NCBI RefSeq assembly: GCF_016863515.1
Contig: NZ_BOPA01000021.1
Span: 161,683-225,682 of the forward strand
Direction: 5' to 3'
Length of the DNA: 64,000 nt
Origin: Micromonospora gifhornensis
GTDB taxonomy: Bacteria > Actinomycetota > Actinomycetes > Mycobacteriales > Micromonosporaceae
Part shown: positions 27,136 to 35,419 of the stretch, piece by piece
Position numbering within the stretch: the stretch's first letter is position 1
Layout of the letters: each line of letters begins with the position of its first letter
The notes under the pieces: model-generated
What the model saw: the letters and a program-made list of their open reading frames with translations, nothing else
Databases searched by the model: none
What the model was told of the DNA's origin: nothing
Made by a program: the position numbers and the translations under genes

Positions 27136-28465
27136 CAGGGCCCCGGCAAAGTCGTCAGATGATGCCGAGTAGGGCCAGCGGGCGGGTGCTGTCGCGGGCG
27201 TGATGCCGGTTGGCGGCGGCGATGTTGGTGACGCCGGCGGTGCGGAGTGCGCCGATGGCGGCGTTGCGGAGGGCGGCCATGACTTGGGGTCCGGTGCCGG
27301 TGCGGATCTGGGAACGGTCCTCGTCGTAGGTGACGTCGCGCACCCAGTGGACCTTGTTTTCGATCGACCAGTGACCGCGGACCCAGCTCGCGAGTTGTGC
27401 TGGCCCGGCCTGGTGGACGCGGAGGTCGGTGATCGCGTAGACGGTTTCGGTGGTGAACCGTTTCGGCTGGTCGAGGCGGCGTCTGCGGCGGCGGATCTGC
27501 AGGGCCTGGGCGGCATGCGGGAAGTCGATTCCGGTGGAGACGGTGAGGATCTTGCAGGTGCGGATCTCGCGGCGGCCGTGTCCGCGGTCGGTGTCACGGG
27601 CGGCGTCCGGGACGGCCCGCCAGGGCAGGCCGGCGAGTTGGGCGTGCAGGTTGGGCTGGTTGGCCTTGACGGTCAGGATCCAGTGGGCGCCGCGTTCGGC
27701 GAGGTAGGCGACGTGTTCGCGTTGGCAGTGCATTGCGTCGGCGGTGATCACGGTGCCGCGCAGATCGCTGATCTGGTCGAGCAGCGGCGCGAATCGGGTG
27801 ATCTCGTTGGTCTTGCCGTCCACGTCGATGCTGGCCAGGACCACACCGCTGGCTTGGTCGCAGGCCGCGAGGACATGCTGGGCGGCCGTGTCGCAGGTGC
27901 GGGAGCCTCGCAGGGTTTTGCCGTCCACGGCGATCGCCCGTCGTGGGGCTGGCGAGGCCGACATGGTCCGGGTGGACAACCATCCGCTGACAGCCGCGGT
28001 GAGCAGGTCCGGGTCCAGGGCCTGCAACAGCCGGCGGATCATCGCCTCCGATGGGCGCCGGTCCGGGGCAATACCTAACGCGACGACGGTCGCAGTGGGG
28101 ACGTCAGCGATCCACTCGGCGATCGCGGTGTAGGAGCGGTAGCCAGCCACCACGGCACAGACCGCTGCGGTCACCACCACGGTTAACCGGTGCCGGACAC
28201 CGCGACGGGCGCGAGGATCCGGCAGATTCGTCAACGCGGCAGGCAGCCCAGCAGCGGCTTCGGGCACGGTGACAGCCGGTGCGTCGGACACGGACGAGAT
28301 CAGCGATGATGGCAGCGCGGGCATGACTCACTTCGGATGATCGACAAGGCGTAGGAACCTCGATGATCATCTGAACCGGTCATGCCCGCCCTGCTGCCAC
28401 CAGCCAGGGCGCGTCTACACCAACCACATCAAGCCGGGCACCCCCGCGACTTTGCCGAGGCCCTG
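27136..28465 (-). mobile_element. ISAs1-family insertion sequence (1330 bp), complete
   Basis: Terminal inverted repeats CAGGGCCCCGGCAAAGTCG (27136-27154) and its complement at 28447-28465 match at 18 of 19 positions. Directly outside lie identical copies of GAGTACCTGC (27126-27135 and 28466-28475), a 10-bp target duplication, within the 8-10 bp known for ISAs1 elements. The transposase frame is intact and fills the element apart from about 120 bases upstream of its start. The perfect duplication and intact gene suggest a recent insertion. An imperfect inverted repeat (GCGGGCATGAC near 28317-28327 and its complement near 28379-28389) surrounds the transposase start and may be regulatory. Confidence 0.93.
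27155..28324 (-). CDS. ISAs1-family transposase
   Basis: 389 residues; the stop codon touches the left terminal repeat. An N-terminal region with LPDPRARRGVRHRL is followed by the DDE core: first aspartate in AIAVDGKTLRGSR near residue 130, second in TVITADAMHCQREHV near residue 193, and the glutamate in HWSIENKVHWVRDV near residue 323 followed by TYDEDRSQIRTG. No frameshift or missing catalytic residue, so it should be active. Third-position GC is as high as in the host. Confidence 0.92.
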   Translation of the reverse strand: MPALPSSLISSVSDAPAVTVPEAAAGLPAALTNLPDPRARRGVRHRLTVVVTAAVCAVVAGYRSYTAIAEWIADVPTATVVALGIAPDRRPSEAMIRRLLQALDPDLLTAAVSGWLSTRTMSASPAPRRAIAVDGKTLRGSRTCDTAAQHVLAACDQASGVVLASIDVDGKTNEITRFAPLLDQISDLRGTVITADAMHCQREHVAYLAERGAHWILTVKANQPNLHAQLAGLPWRAVPDAARDTDRGHGRREIRTCKILTVSTGIDFPHAAQALQIRRRRRRLDQPKRFTTETVYAITDLRVHQAGPAQLASWVRGHWSIENKVHWVRDVTYDEDRSQIRTGTGPQVMAALRNAAIGALRTAGVTNIAAANRHHARDSTRPLALLGII

Positions 28466-29052
28466 GAGTACCTGCCACCGGCCTCCGGCACCTCAGTGAG
28501 ACCAAGCTCAGAGTCGGCCGCAAGCGAACTCCGCACCGCATCCGCCGCCAGGTTCCGGAAAGACACCTCGCTGACCTGGAATCTTTTACTGAGGGCAAAC
28601 AGTGCGTCACTCTCGATCACATTGTCAAGACTGTCAAACTCCATCAACCCCCACTGGTCGAAGCCGACTTCCACCTGCCCCTTGTCAGTCAGTGATGCGC
28701 CGACATTGGCCTCCATGCTGACTGCGTACAGGATTTCCAGGTCGGTATCGCCCGGTTCAGGATCGAAGGTTGGCGAATAGGTCACCCGACTCCCGTCGAA
28801 ATAGCCGCTGTCGTAGCTGAGACCGAGATACCGCCGCTGCACGGACCTCAGCAGGACCAGGAAATCCTCATCGACCGTGCCGTAAAGTTCCGCCATCCGC
28901 TCCCTGAGCTCCGCGTCCGAAGGGCCCGGATCCTCCACGACCCGGACCGCCTCGGCTGCCAGGAAACGTTGGGCACGCGCAGAGAGCCCTCCCGGGGAAT
29001 CCAGGACGAACTCGGACTCGGGCTTTCGCCGCACCGGCTGCCTCCTCGTCAC
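28466..29052 (-). pseudogene. 5' part of the IS-split gene (possible SUKH-like protein)
   Basis: The frame from ATG 29052 runs 195 codons to the insertion point, then picks up a false stop inside the element at 28429, giving a 207-residue truncated product. Sequence such as EDFLVLLRSVQRRYLGLSYD and GQVEVGFDQWGLMEFDSLDN resembles the large SMI1/KNR4 (SUKH) group of immunity-type proteins, but the match is weak by eye. The missing tail is at 26987-27125. First broken member, in map order, of the minus-strand island. A truncated protein could still be made from the native start. Confidence 0.7.
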
Positions 29053-29097
29053 TTCCTAAACTTCACCCGCTCGACCAGCATGCGCCGTCGTCCGGCG

Positions 29098-29613
29098 TCA
29101 ATCCTCTTCGAACGGGAAGTGGTCCTCGAGATCGGTGAAGAAGACTCGAAACATCGGCATCCGCTGCACCTGACCATCATTGACCGAGTAAAAATCCATC
29201 TCCTGGCGAAGCAGCCACGGTGGAAGGACCCACAGCCCCGCCGACTCCAGCACCGACCTGACCTGCGCAAGCCACCCCTTCGCCGTCGAGCCGGAATAGA
29301 CGAAGTCTTGATCACGAAGCAGCCTAGCCGGCGACTTAATCGGCCCGGCGATAATGACAGCATACGGGGCAACGTAGGACAGCCAGACAGTTGCCGCAGT
29401 GTCCTGATGCGACAGCAGGACGCATAGTGCCACGTCATCGTGCCATGAGTTGTGCTCGCCATCCAGGACGTTGCAGAACTCACCGACACGCTCGACAAGA
29501 GCGACATAGGGACGCCTTTCAATGGCGTTGTTGACCACGGAGAAATGCGCTAAACGCAGGTCACCATAAGTTCGTCCGGCGAACTCATTGAACCCTTCAG
29601 CCGACATGATCAT
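29098..29613 (-). CDS. Hypothetical island protein
   Basis: 171 residues from ATG 29613 (ATG 29607 also possible). The start overlaps the end of the upstream gene by 17 bases, so the two are translationally coupled. The protein is soluble, with recognisable stretches VWLSYVAPYAVIIAGPIKSP and SAGLWVLPPWLLRQEMDFYS. I recognise no family. Composition and size, acidic and about 170 residues, fit the immunity-protein neighbourhood. No signal peptide or membrane segment. Confidence 0.65.
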   Translation of the reverse strand: MIMSAEGFNEFAGRTYGDLRLAHFSVVNNAIERRPYVALVERVGEFCNVLDGEHNSWHDDVALCVLLSHQDTAATVWLSYVAPYAVIIAGPIKSPARLLRDQDFVYSGSTAKGWLAQVRSVLESAGLWVLPPWLLRQEMDFYSVNDGQVQRMPMFRVFFTDLEDHFPFEED

Positions 29614-30244
29614 CCAGCCGCGACCGGCTTCCCCACAGATAGTAGGAAGGAATCCCGCCCTGCAGGCCTAGTCGGTACAGCCCGACACCACGTACAGGAT
29701 TCCGGGACGCCAGTAGCGGAAATTGGATTGCCATCGCCTTCCAGAGAAGCTCCCCAACCGTGAGCGTCGCACCTCCCTCGGCAGCCACACGAACGCCGCG
29801 CTTATCGCCCCCCTTCGGTCCAAACGGACTCAGATACACCTCCGTCATGCCAGTTTCATCCTGCACCTCGCCGCAACATTCCGCTCGACTGCGTTCGAAC
29901 TCTCCTGCAGATGGGTGCGAGTCAGTCCACTGCATAACCTCGCAAGCAGCAAGGCAAAATGGAAGGTCGGGTCTATGCACCTGGGCTTCCGTATCAGACA
30001 GCGGCATGTCTCGGAGGTAGGCGGCCTTGGCATACACTGTTTCAGTCGAGGTGACATAGTAGTTCACACTCCGCCGCCTCAGCGCGGGCAGTTCACCCAG
30101 GGACCACTCGCCAAGCTCCGATTGCCAAGCGTCATACATGATCACATCGTTGTCGTGAACCAATATTCGCTTGGGATCCTGGTCGCCTGACCACCTGAAG
30201 GCAACTCCGGCCTTCGCCCAGTCTCGCTGCATTTTTTTGATCAT
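29597..30244 (-). CDS. Hypothetical island protein
   Basis: 215 residues from ATG 30244; an in-frame ATG at 30232 is an alternative, and neither has a strong ribosome site. The middle contains VNYYVTSTETVYAKAAYLRD and CLAACEVMQWTDSHPS; two cysteines in RAECCGEV are adjacent. No family recognised. It overlaps the next gene and lies 36 bases after the Clp-N-like gene, within one apparent operon. Codon use is less GC-biased than in genes outside the island. Confidence 0.62.
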   Translation of the reverse strand: MIKKMQRDWAKAGVAFRWSGDQDPKRILVHDNDVIMYDAWQSELGEWSLGELPALRRRSVNYYVTSTETVYAKAAYLRDMPLSDTEAQVHRPDLPFCLAACEVMQWTDSHPSAGEFERSRAECCGEVQDETGMTEVYLSPFGPKGGDKRGVRVAAEGGATLTVGELLWKAMAIQFPLLASRNPVRGVGLYRLGLQGGIPSYYLWGSRSRLDDHVG

Positions 30245-30280
30245 ACTCGATCAGCACGACCAAGTGAACACGCCCTGCCC

Positions 30281-31348
30281 TCACTGCCGGCGGTGGGCGG
30301 TAAGCGCTGCGATCGAGGACCTCACCTGAGGCATCGCAAACAGCGACTCCAGAATCTGAGGGTAACTGTAATCCAGCGAAGCCAGGCGACGCAGGTTTTC
30401 AAGCGCCATCGCCACCTCGGGCATAAAGGCCGGCGGACGGGTGGGAACGAGAAGCGGCTCCGCCCAAGACGGGGGCAGACCACGATCGACGATGCGAAGG
30501 TTCAGGTCGACAGATAAGAGACCATATCGTTCAAGAATTGAACCAGAACCGCGCAACCCCTCGGGCTCAGGTATATCACTCAGCACCAACTGCTGTCGAA
30601 TCGAAACTGCGGCGAACACGACATGATCGAACGTAATGTCACCACTACCCCTGCGGACAGCTTGCCGACTGGACTCCCCTTCCAGCGTCGATAGCAGACC
30701 AGAGCTACGCCCCTCAACCCTGTTTGAAATTACGCGCACAGGCCACATAAGTAAGCGGCTCACCATGTTTATGCGCAGGACTCCGGCACCCTCCAAGGAA
30801 TCCACCGCCGGCGCCCACGGCAGCTTTCCCCGGAACGGGCTTAGCCGCTCAACCTCCGCCAACAGCTGGTGACGATCGGTCCCACTTCGCACCAGAAGAG
30901 CACTCGCGGCAGATCCCTCGTTGACGAGAAGCGCGATCAGCACTTCGCGATCGCCAACCCACGGAAGGCCCTTGTCTACAGACATTGATCGCGCATCAGC
31001 CAAGACCTGCACGACCCCTGCCGTCCACGCCGGCATCACGACATCCGACCGCCCAACTCGGAAGTCCAACACCTCGCGCGCAACCTCGCGGAGGATGGCA
31101 TGTGCCGCATAAACAGAAAGGGGACGCACATTTCCAGGTTCACTTCTTCTGTCGACCTCCCGCTCCCCTGACAGCGGATCATCCCTTATGACCGCCCCGA
31201 GTAGGGGTAATTCACTCCCCATCCTTCGACAGTATTCAAGCAGCAGGTCAACTGATCCGACAGACGTCCTCCCCTCATGCATCGCCCTCTTGAGAGCTGG
31301 CGCAATAATCGCCTCGACTGTCCACGATGAGTAGTCGACCATCTCCAC
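30281..31348 (-). CDS. Clp-N-repeat-like protein without AAA+ domains (B)
   Basis: 355 residues from GTG 31348, picked because GGAGG (31360-31356) lies seven bases upstream. Segments resemble the helical Clp N-terminal repeat: ALKRAMHEGRTSVGSVDLLL at about residue 18, VLADARSMSVDKGLPWVGDR with EVLIALLVNEG near residue 115, and a weaker third unit after residue 235 (ITFDHVVFAAVSI). Clp-N repeats bind substrates or adaptors for ClpC-type unfoldases; here no Walker motifs exist, so it could only bind. A second protein of this kind stands at the other end of the island (35420-36565). Assignment is by pattern and needs a profile search. Confidence 0.6.
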   Translation of the reverse strand: MEMVDYSSWTVEAIIAPALKRAMHEGRTSVGSVDLLLEYCRRMGSELPLLGAVIRDDPLSGEREVDRRSEPGNVRPLSVYAAHAILREVAREVLDFRVGRSDVVMPAWTAGVVQVLADARSMSVDKGLPWVGDREVLIALLVNEGSAASALLVRSGTDRHQLLAEVERLSPFRGKLPWAPAVDSLEGAGVLRINMVSRLLMWPVRVISNRVEGRSSGLLSTLEGESSRQAVRRGSGDITFDHVVFAAVSIRQQLVLSDIPEPEGLRGSGSILERYGLLSVDLNLRIVDRGLPPSWAEPLLVPTRPPAFMPEVAMALENLRRLASLDYSYPQILESLFAMPQVRSSIAALTAHRRQ

Positions 31349-31464
31349 GCGAGGTCCTCCCAGCAATGTTCTTTTCTCGCTATTTCACGCCAGCCAGCGC
31401 CAAAAAGGGTAGCCTCGTAGCTATACGGCCAGCAACTCTGAAACCATCCGCAACTCGGCAGGCA

Positions 31465-32138
31465 TCAGCGGCCAGACACCGACCGGATTCCGACGACTTG
31501 ACTCCTCAGCACAGATGACGACGCCACTTTCCGTGGCACGCCTTCAGCTGGATCCCATTCCAGATTGTCCGACACTATTATCTCCGCAAGTTCATCGACC
31601 GGACCGACGCCCCCCACTGTTCGAATCGCCTCGGCGACTACGTTCACCGCATTCTGCGCCGGAGCTTCGACATCGCCCAGAATTGGAGCCAGCAAGAGCA
31701 GAGCGCCTGCCCGTTCGGCGGCGTCAGGGAACCGGCGGGCAATGCCATTAATCTCAGGCCAGGACAACCCCGGCCCCAGGCTTCCACCGCCAATCGTAGC
31801 GATATTGACGCAGTGCGCGCCGGGCGCGGGGCAGAGCAGATAGTCGACGGCGAAGTCGTCCTGCATGTTCCGGTACACCACGGCCATCTTGGCGTCGCCC
31901 TTGAGGCCGACCTCAAATACCGGCCACGCTGCCGGATCAGTAAGAACGTCCTGCATTCTTCGGATTACTTCAGGGCCGACGCCCCACACTGCGGAAAGCA
32001 GCTCCTCGTCATCGATGCACTGGCCCTGGAAGTACGCAGGCAGAAGCCGATACGCCCAACCAGTCGCGCGCCGTCGAATACGATTGCATTCCAGTCGAGG
32101 TCTTCCGGAAGCTCCTCCTCGTAGCCCGACAAGTTCAC
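31465..32138 (-). pseudogene. Frameshifted hypothetical island gene
   Basis: A good ribosome site (AGGGAG, 32150-32145) precedes GTG 32138, whose frame reads VNLSGYEEELPEDLDWNAIV and then degenerates. The downstream frame, open from before 31989, reads YFQGQCIDDEELLSAVWGVG and continues sensibly to a stop at 31465. The two are offset by two bases; one base missing, or two extra, around 32050-32070 would explain it. Joined, the protein would be about 224 residues. The 174-residue frame from GTG 31989 could be expressed alone. It could also be a sequencing error. Family not recognised. Confidence 0.6.
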
Positions 32139-32256
32139 TTCTTACTCCCTGTATCGTGCCCGGCTCGTTGCCCCACTCTCACCGCTTGGGGAGAGTGCGG
32201 ATCCACGGCGAAGGGGACCAGCGAAGTCGGGCAGTAGGCACGGGAAGGTGATCACC

Positions 32257-32988
32257 TCAGCCCTGCCGCAGGTCCGCTATAGGCGCCCAGGGCGGTCGGC
32301 GGACTTCTACCAGCTCAGGTGCGGCCTGGTTCACCACTGCCGTAGTCAGCCAAAAACCGTCACCGCAGAAGCATTCCCCGGGATCCGCTGTGTGCTGCAG
32401 CGCGTGTTCCAACGCACCGGCGTACGCCTCCATCACTTGAGCCTTGGTGTCCCCGTCCGCACGATTGACCTCCGCCCACAGGTGGACCAGAACCTCCAGA
32501 CGCTTCGCCGCGAAGTCCTCCAACAACAGCAACAGCGACGGGGACCTCGCCAGGTCGAGGCGATGCAGGTCGACCAGGTAGGCGTCCCAGCCGGCCTCGA
32601 TTTCCGACCTTGACTCCGCAAGAATCCGTTCGCCGACGTCATCGTCACGGACCCGCCACGCCCGACACTCCTGGATGGCCTGGATTACGTAGTAGACCGA
32701 CTCCCGGTCCACACAGAGCCCCTGCCGCAAGACCCGCACCAGGATGTTCGCGACGAACGGCGAGACCTCACCCAACACACCCTGATTCGCTGCAGCGCAG
32801 TACAGCCCTCCAGCAGCTTCCTCACGAATCTCAGGCGTGGCTCCGCGCACCAGTTCGGTGATCCGCTTGGGTACCGTGTCAGGAACTCCATAGTTCTCCG
32901 CACGGCCCAGATTCGTCCATGGAACCGACGCCAGCATCACAGCGAGGGCAGCGTCAAAACCCATCTCTTCCCCGTCGACGTTCTTCAC
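32257..32988 (-). CDS. Hypothetical helical (HEAT-like) island protein
   Basis: 243 residues from GTG 32988; ATG 32964 is an alternative start. The sequence is rich in leucine-alanine helices, for example EEAAGGLYCAAANQGVLGEV then ANILVRVLRQGL, and LLLLLEDFAAKRLEVLVHLW, which suggests an ARM/HEAT-type repeat fold. Such folds occur among immunity proteins of polymorphic toxin systems, but no specific family is claimed. It lies between a frameshifted gene and a peptidase-gene scrap. Confidence 0.62.
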   Translation of the reverse strand: MKNVDGEEMGFDAALAVMLASVPWTNLGRAENYGVPDTVPKRITELVRGATPEIREEAAGGLYCAAANQGVLGEVSPFVANILVRVLRQGLCVDRESVYYVIQAIQECRAWRVRDDDVGERILAESRSEIEAGWDAYLVDLHRLDLARSPSLLLLLEDFAAKRLEVLVHLWAEVNRADGDTKAQVMEAYAGALEHALQHTADPGECFCGDGFWLTTAVVNQAAPELVEVRRPPWAPIADLRQG

Positions 32989-33055
32989 TGGATAAAAAGA
33001 TCATCAACCAGCGGCTGTTTCCGTGATCAGCTGGGGTCCCGCCCGGCCCCCAGGG

Positions 33056-33126
33056 GACCCCTACCCCACCGGCCACGCCAACGGCACCCACCGATCCTGG
33101 CCATCAACATCACCGGCGACCAGGCC
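33056..33126 (+). pseudogene. 71-bp degenerate copy of a TAP-like peptidase gene segment
   Basis: Aligned by eye with 26642-26713 of the peptidase gene, 61 of 72 positions match with one single-base gap. It covers the codons for DPYPTGRADGAPPILIVG and the catalytic aspartate. The gap breaks the frame and homology stops abruptly on the right. It lies in the only sizeable non-coding gap of this stretch and is probably a recombination scar. Confidence 0.7.
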
Positions 33127-33135
33127 GGGGGATGC

Positions 33136-33480
33136 TCATCCATCCCGATTGCACTGGTCGCAACCTTGGTCAGACAAACTGTTCTGGTATCGAATCCACA
33201 GGTACTCAATCCATGGGTTAGCACCGTCGGCTGGCGGCGAATTCACTGCCCACATGGGTGCCGTCTCCACCAAGTGAAGCAGTGTCCAGGAAAGCCCGAA
33301 ACAGTTATCTTTTCCAAAACATTCAGCGAGGATCTGAGCCTCGGCATCAGAGACCGGACCCTGAATCTCGAGCAGCAACCGTTGACACTCCTCCAGCCTC
33401 TCGTCCGCCCCCTCGGATTCATCATCCTCTGAAGGCAGCGGCGCGACTCGACGGAACGCCAAGACCTCTTCTCTAACCAA
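33136..33480 (-). CDS. Small hypothetical protein, likely immunity type
   Basis: 114 residues from TTG 33480, preceded by a G-rich AGAGGGGTGGGG stretch that may serve as ribosome site; the upstream SUKH-4-type gene ends 33 bases earlier in the same frame. The core NCFGLSWTLLHLVETAP followed by PWIEYLWIRYQN is a pattern I associate with small actinobacterial proteins found beside toxin-immunity genes, without a firm family name. Soluble and acidic in its first half. Confidence 0.6.
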   Translation of the reverse strand: MVREEVLAFRRVAPLPSEDDESEGADERLEECQRLLLEIQGPVSDAEAQILAECFGKDNCFGLSWTLLHLVETAPMWAVNSPPADGANPWIEYLWIRYQNSLSDQGCDQCNRDG

Positions 33481-33513
33481 CCAGTCCCCACCCCTCTGCC
33501 ACCTACTGTCCGG

Positions 33514-34041
33514 TCAAGCTGGCCCAAGAATGCCGTATTCAACTTCCTCAAATATGCATGCCCACCAGGAGTCTTCATCCACGAAGGCGCTCCCGTCGAG
33601 TTTCCTCAACTCCTTTTTGAGCTTACGGCCAAGCCTCATCCCGGCGTCCTCATCTACGGCATCCAGGGAAACGAACGAGTCCCAACGCTTCACGAAGAAC
33701 AGAAAGGCATCCAGCGACGAATTGACGTAACGCAGATGGTTATCCTCCGCATCGTGGAGCATCACCGACCCGGCGGCCGAAAGAAGGTACGGGCTTCCGC
33801 CGATCGAGTCACTGAGACCCAGCAGACGGTAGTCAGCGCCGTTGGCATTCCGGAAGTCGAGGAGAAGTTCCTCGTTGGTGATAAACATGCCATCGACCGG
33901 AACCGGGAGACTGGAGGCACGCAACTGCGCAAGGATCAACGGTGGCGTCCCAGCAAGCCGCTCGCTCGCAAGCCTCTGAGCCACCTGCCCCAGCGACACC
34001 CGAGACGGTCCTGACAACGCGCCTTCAAATGGCCCCACCAC
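33514..34041 (-). CDS. SUKH-4-type immunity protein
   Basis: 175 residues from GTG 34041. After an N-terminal helical segment, the core shows YRLLGLSDSIGGSPYLLSAA, then GSVMLHDAED and YVNSSLDAFLFFVKRW, the order and spacing of the SUKH-4 group of the SUKH (SMI1/KNR4-like) superfamily. SUKH proteins neutralise nuclease and deaminase toxins of contact-dependent and type VI/VII systems by direct binding. No toxin gene is adjacent, which is typical of polyimmunity arrays. Confidence 0.7.
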   Translation of the reverse strand: MVGPFEGALSGPSRVSLGQVAQRLASERLAGTPPLILAQLRASSLPVPVDGMFITNEELLLDFRNANGADYRLLGLSDSIGGSPYLLSAAGSVMLHDAEDNHLRYVNSSLDAFLFFVKRWDSFVSLDAVDEDAGMRLGRKLKKELRKLDGSAFVDEDSWWACIFEEVEYGILGPA

Positions 34042-34193
34042 GTAGTCCCTACCTCGTCGCCCCGTCCGGCTCTGCCGAGCGGCCTGACCTCCCGCACGGT
34101 ACGGACCGGGTAGCGAACATAACCCACCAGCCCTGCCACCGGTGCCCCGCCGACACCTGTCATCGGTGCCGCAGGCAGAGGCCAGTCACCGCG

Positions 34194-34757
34194 TCAACGC
34201 AACACACGCCGCACTGCGGCCCGGGTCAACTCGGCGTCGAGTAGCGCCTGGCAGCGCAACTCCGACACCTCGTCGGCGGAGGGGATCGCCGAAAGGCGCA
34301 ACTCCTGCAGGACTCGCTCCTGGACGCCGAGTTCTCGGTCGTAGTTGTCGTCCTCGCCGAGGTCCTGGTCGAAGCCGTCCATCATGTGCAGGGCGCATTT
34401 GATCGTGCTGGTAGCCCCGTCCCGATCGCCTTCGACCGTGTCGAGCGCGTAGTCCAGTAGGAAGACCGCCTGCTCGGCGAAGAACCGCTCGTCGTCGGCC
34501 TCCGGTTTCGCCCGCATCTCCTTGAACTTGTTGAGCCGCGCGCGGCGGGCCGGAATCGCCGTGGCCTCCGCGCCCGCCGCCACGGCCCAGAGGAACCCAA
34601 CGGTCTCGGCGAAGAACTCATGGTCTGCCCGCCGGCGGCGGATCAGATCCGTGAAGGCCGGCGCCCCGCGCTGCACCGTGGCGGCAACAAATGCCACCCG
34701 GTGCCGTGCAGACAAGCCGGACAACTCCTTGGCAGCGGATGCCCAATCGTCGACCAC
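34194..34757 (-). CDS. DUF416-like hypothetical protein
   Basis: 187 residues from GTG 34757; TTG 34763 would add two. The pattern LSARHRVAFVAATVQRGAPA near residue 16, a following acidic helix and a C-terminal VQERVLQELRLSAIPSADEV are reminiscent of DUF416 (YjaG-like) proteins, whose role is unknown and which recur in immunity loci. The similarity is by eye and distant. Separated by about 150 bases from both neighbours, in the same orientation. Confidence 0.6.
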   Translation of the reverse strand: MVDDWASAAKELSGLSARHRVAFVAATVQRGAPAFTDLIRRRRADHEFFAETVGFLWAVAAGAEATAIPARRARLNKFKEMRAKPEADDERFFAEQAVFLLDYALDTVEGDRDGATSTIKCALHMMDGFDQDLGEDDNYDRELGVQERVLQELRLSAIPSADEVSELRCQALLDAELTRAAVRRVLR

Positions 34758-34847
34758 CCACAAAGCCTATAGGGAGTCGCTCGATGGCCCCTGCGGAAGA
34801 CGGGCCCACGGATGGTGATCCCGGAGAAGGAGAATCAGCCGTTGGGC

Positions 34848-35276
34848 CTACGTGCAGAGAAATTCATGAAGCGCTTCGGCCGGGCTGCGGGCGACAACCT
34901 TCGGATAAAGCGAGCCCAAGCTGGTCAGCACCAGACCCTCACTCCCTATGAACACGTTGTCCACCACGTTCCATTCACCGAGAGGGCAGAAACGCTGCCC
35001 ATAACGCTTCGGCCATTCATCGAAGGGTGCCGTCAGATACCCCTGAACGTCGGTCGGATCGATCAAGATGCTGTTCGAGCGGTCAAGGTTGACCAGCTCA
35101 AGCCCGCCGAGAGACCTCCACATCGACACGGCAAGGTCATGCAAGACGAACCCGTCCCGCACGATCTCTTCGATCCAGTGGTCGACACCGATGCCTCGAT
35201 CTGGATTCCACCCGCAGCGTCTCAACTCTGCCCGCACACACGGGCTGGCGCCGTCCAGCCAAGCCGGAAACCCCAC
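34848..35276 (-). CDS. SUKH-3-type immunity protein
   Basis: 142 residues from GTG 35276, the only start with a ribosome site (GGAGG at 35290-35286, nine bases away). Key SUKH-3 features in order: LRRCGWNPDRGI near residue 17, a tryptophan-containing helix, GFVLHDLAVSMWRSLGGLEL, IDPTDVQGYL, RYGQRFCPLGEW and a terminal PAEALHEFLCT. A longer open frame upstream overlaps the Clp-N-type gene in another frame and is not coding. It is the most confidently recognisable immunity protein of the island. Confidence 0.75.
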   Translation of the reverse strand: MGFPAWLDGASPCVRAELRRCGWNPDRGIGVDHWIEEIVRDGFVLHDLAVSMWRSLGGLELVNLDRSNSILIDPTDVQGYLTAPFDEWPKRYGQRFCPLGEWNVVDNVFIGSEGLVLTSLGSLYPKVVARSPAEALHEFLCT

Positions 35277-35419
35277 CGTTGGATACCTCCAGTCATCAGG
35301 TAGACATGGCGCGACAGGGGAAGAGGGTGCCGCGGTCAACGCGCTGCGCGCATACCTGCGACTCCGGTACGCACCAGGGTGGGCCGGCGGGTCGTTGGAC
35401 CGGCACGCTCGCTTCGACG

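Noticed and set aside
27155..28324. ISAs1 transposase considered a possible programmed-frameshift gene
   Set aside because: The frame is continuous with all DDE residues; no shift is needed.
33243..33578. A 111-codon minus-strand frame overlapping the island genes
   Set aside because: Basic, tryptophan-rich shadow; the overlapping frame at 33136-33480 has the better protein pattern.
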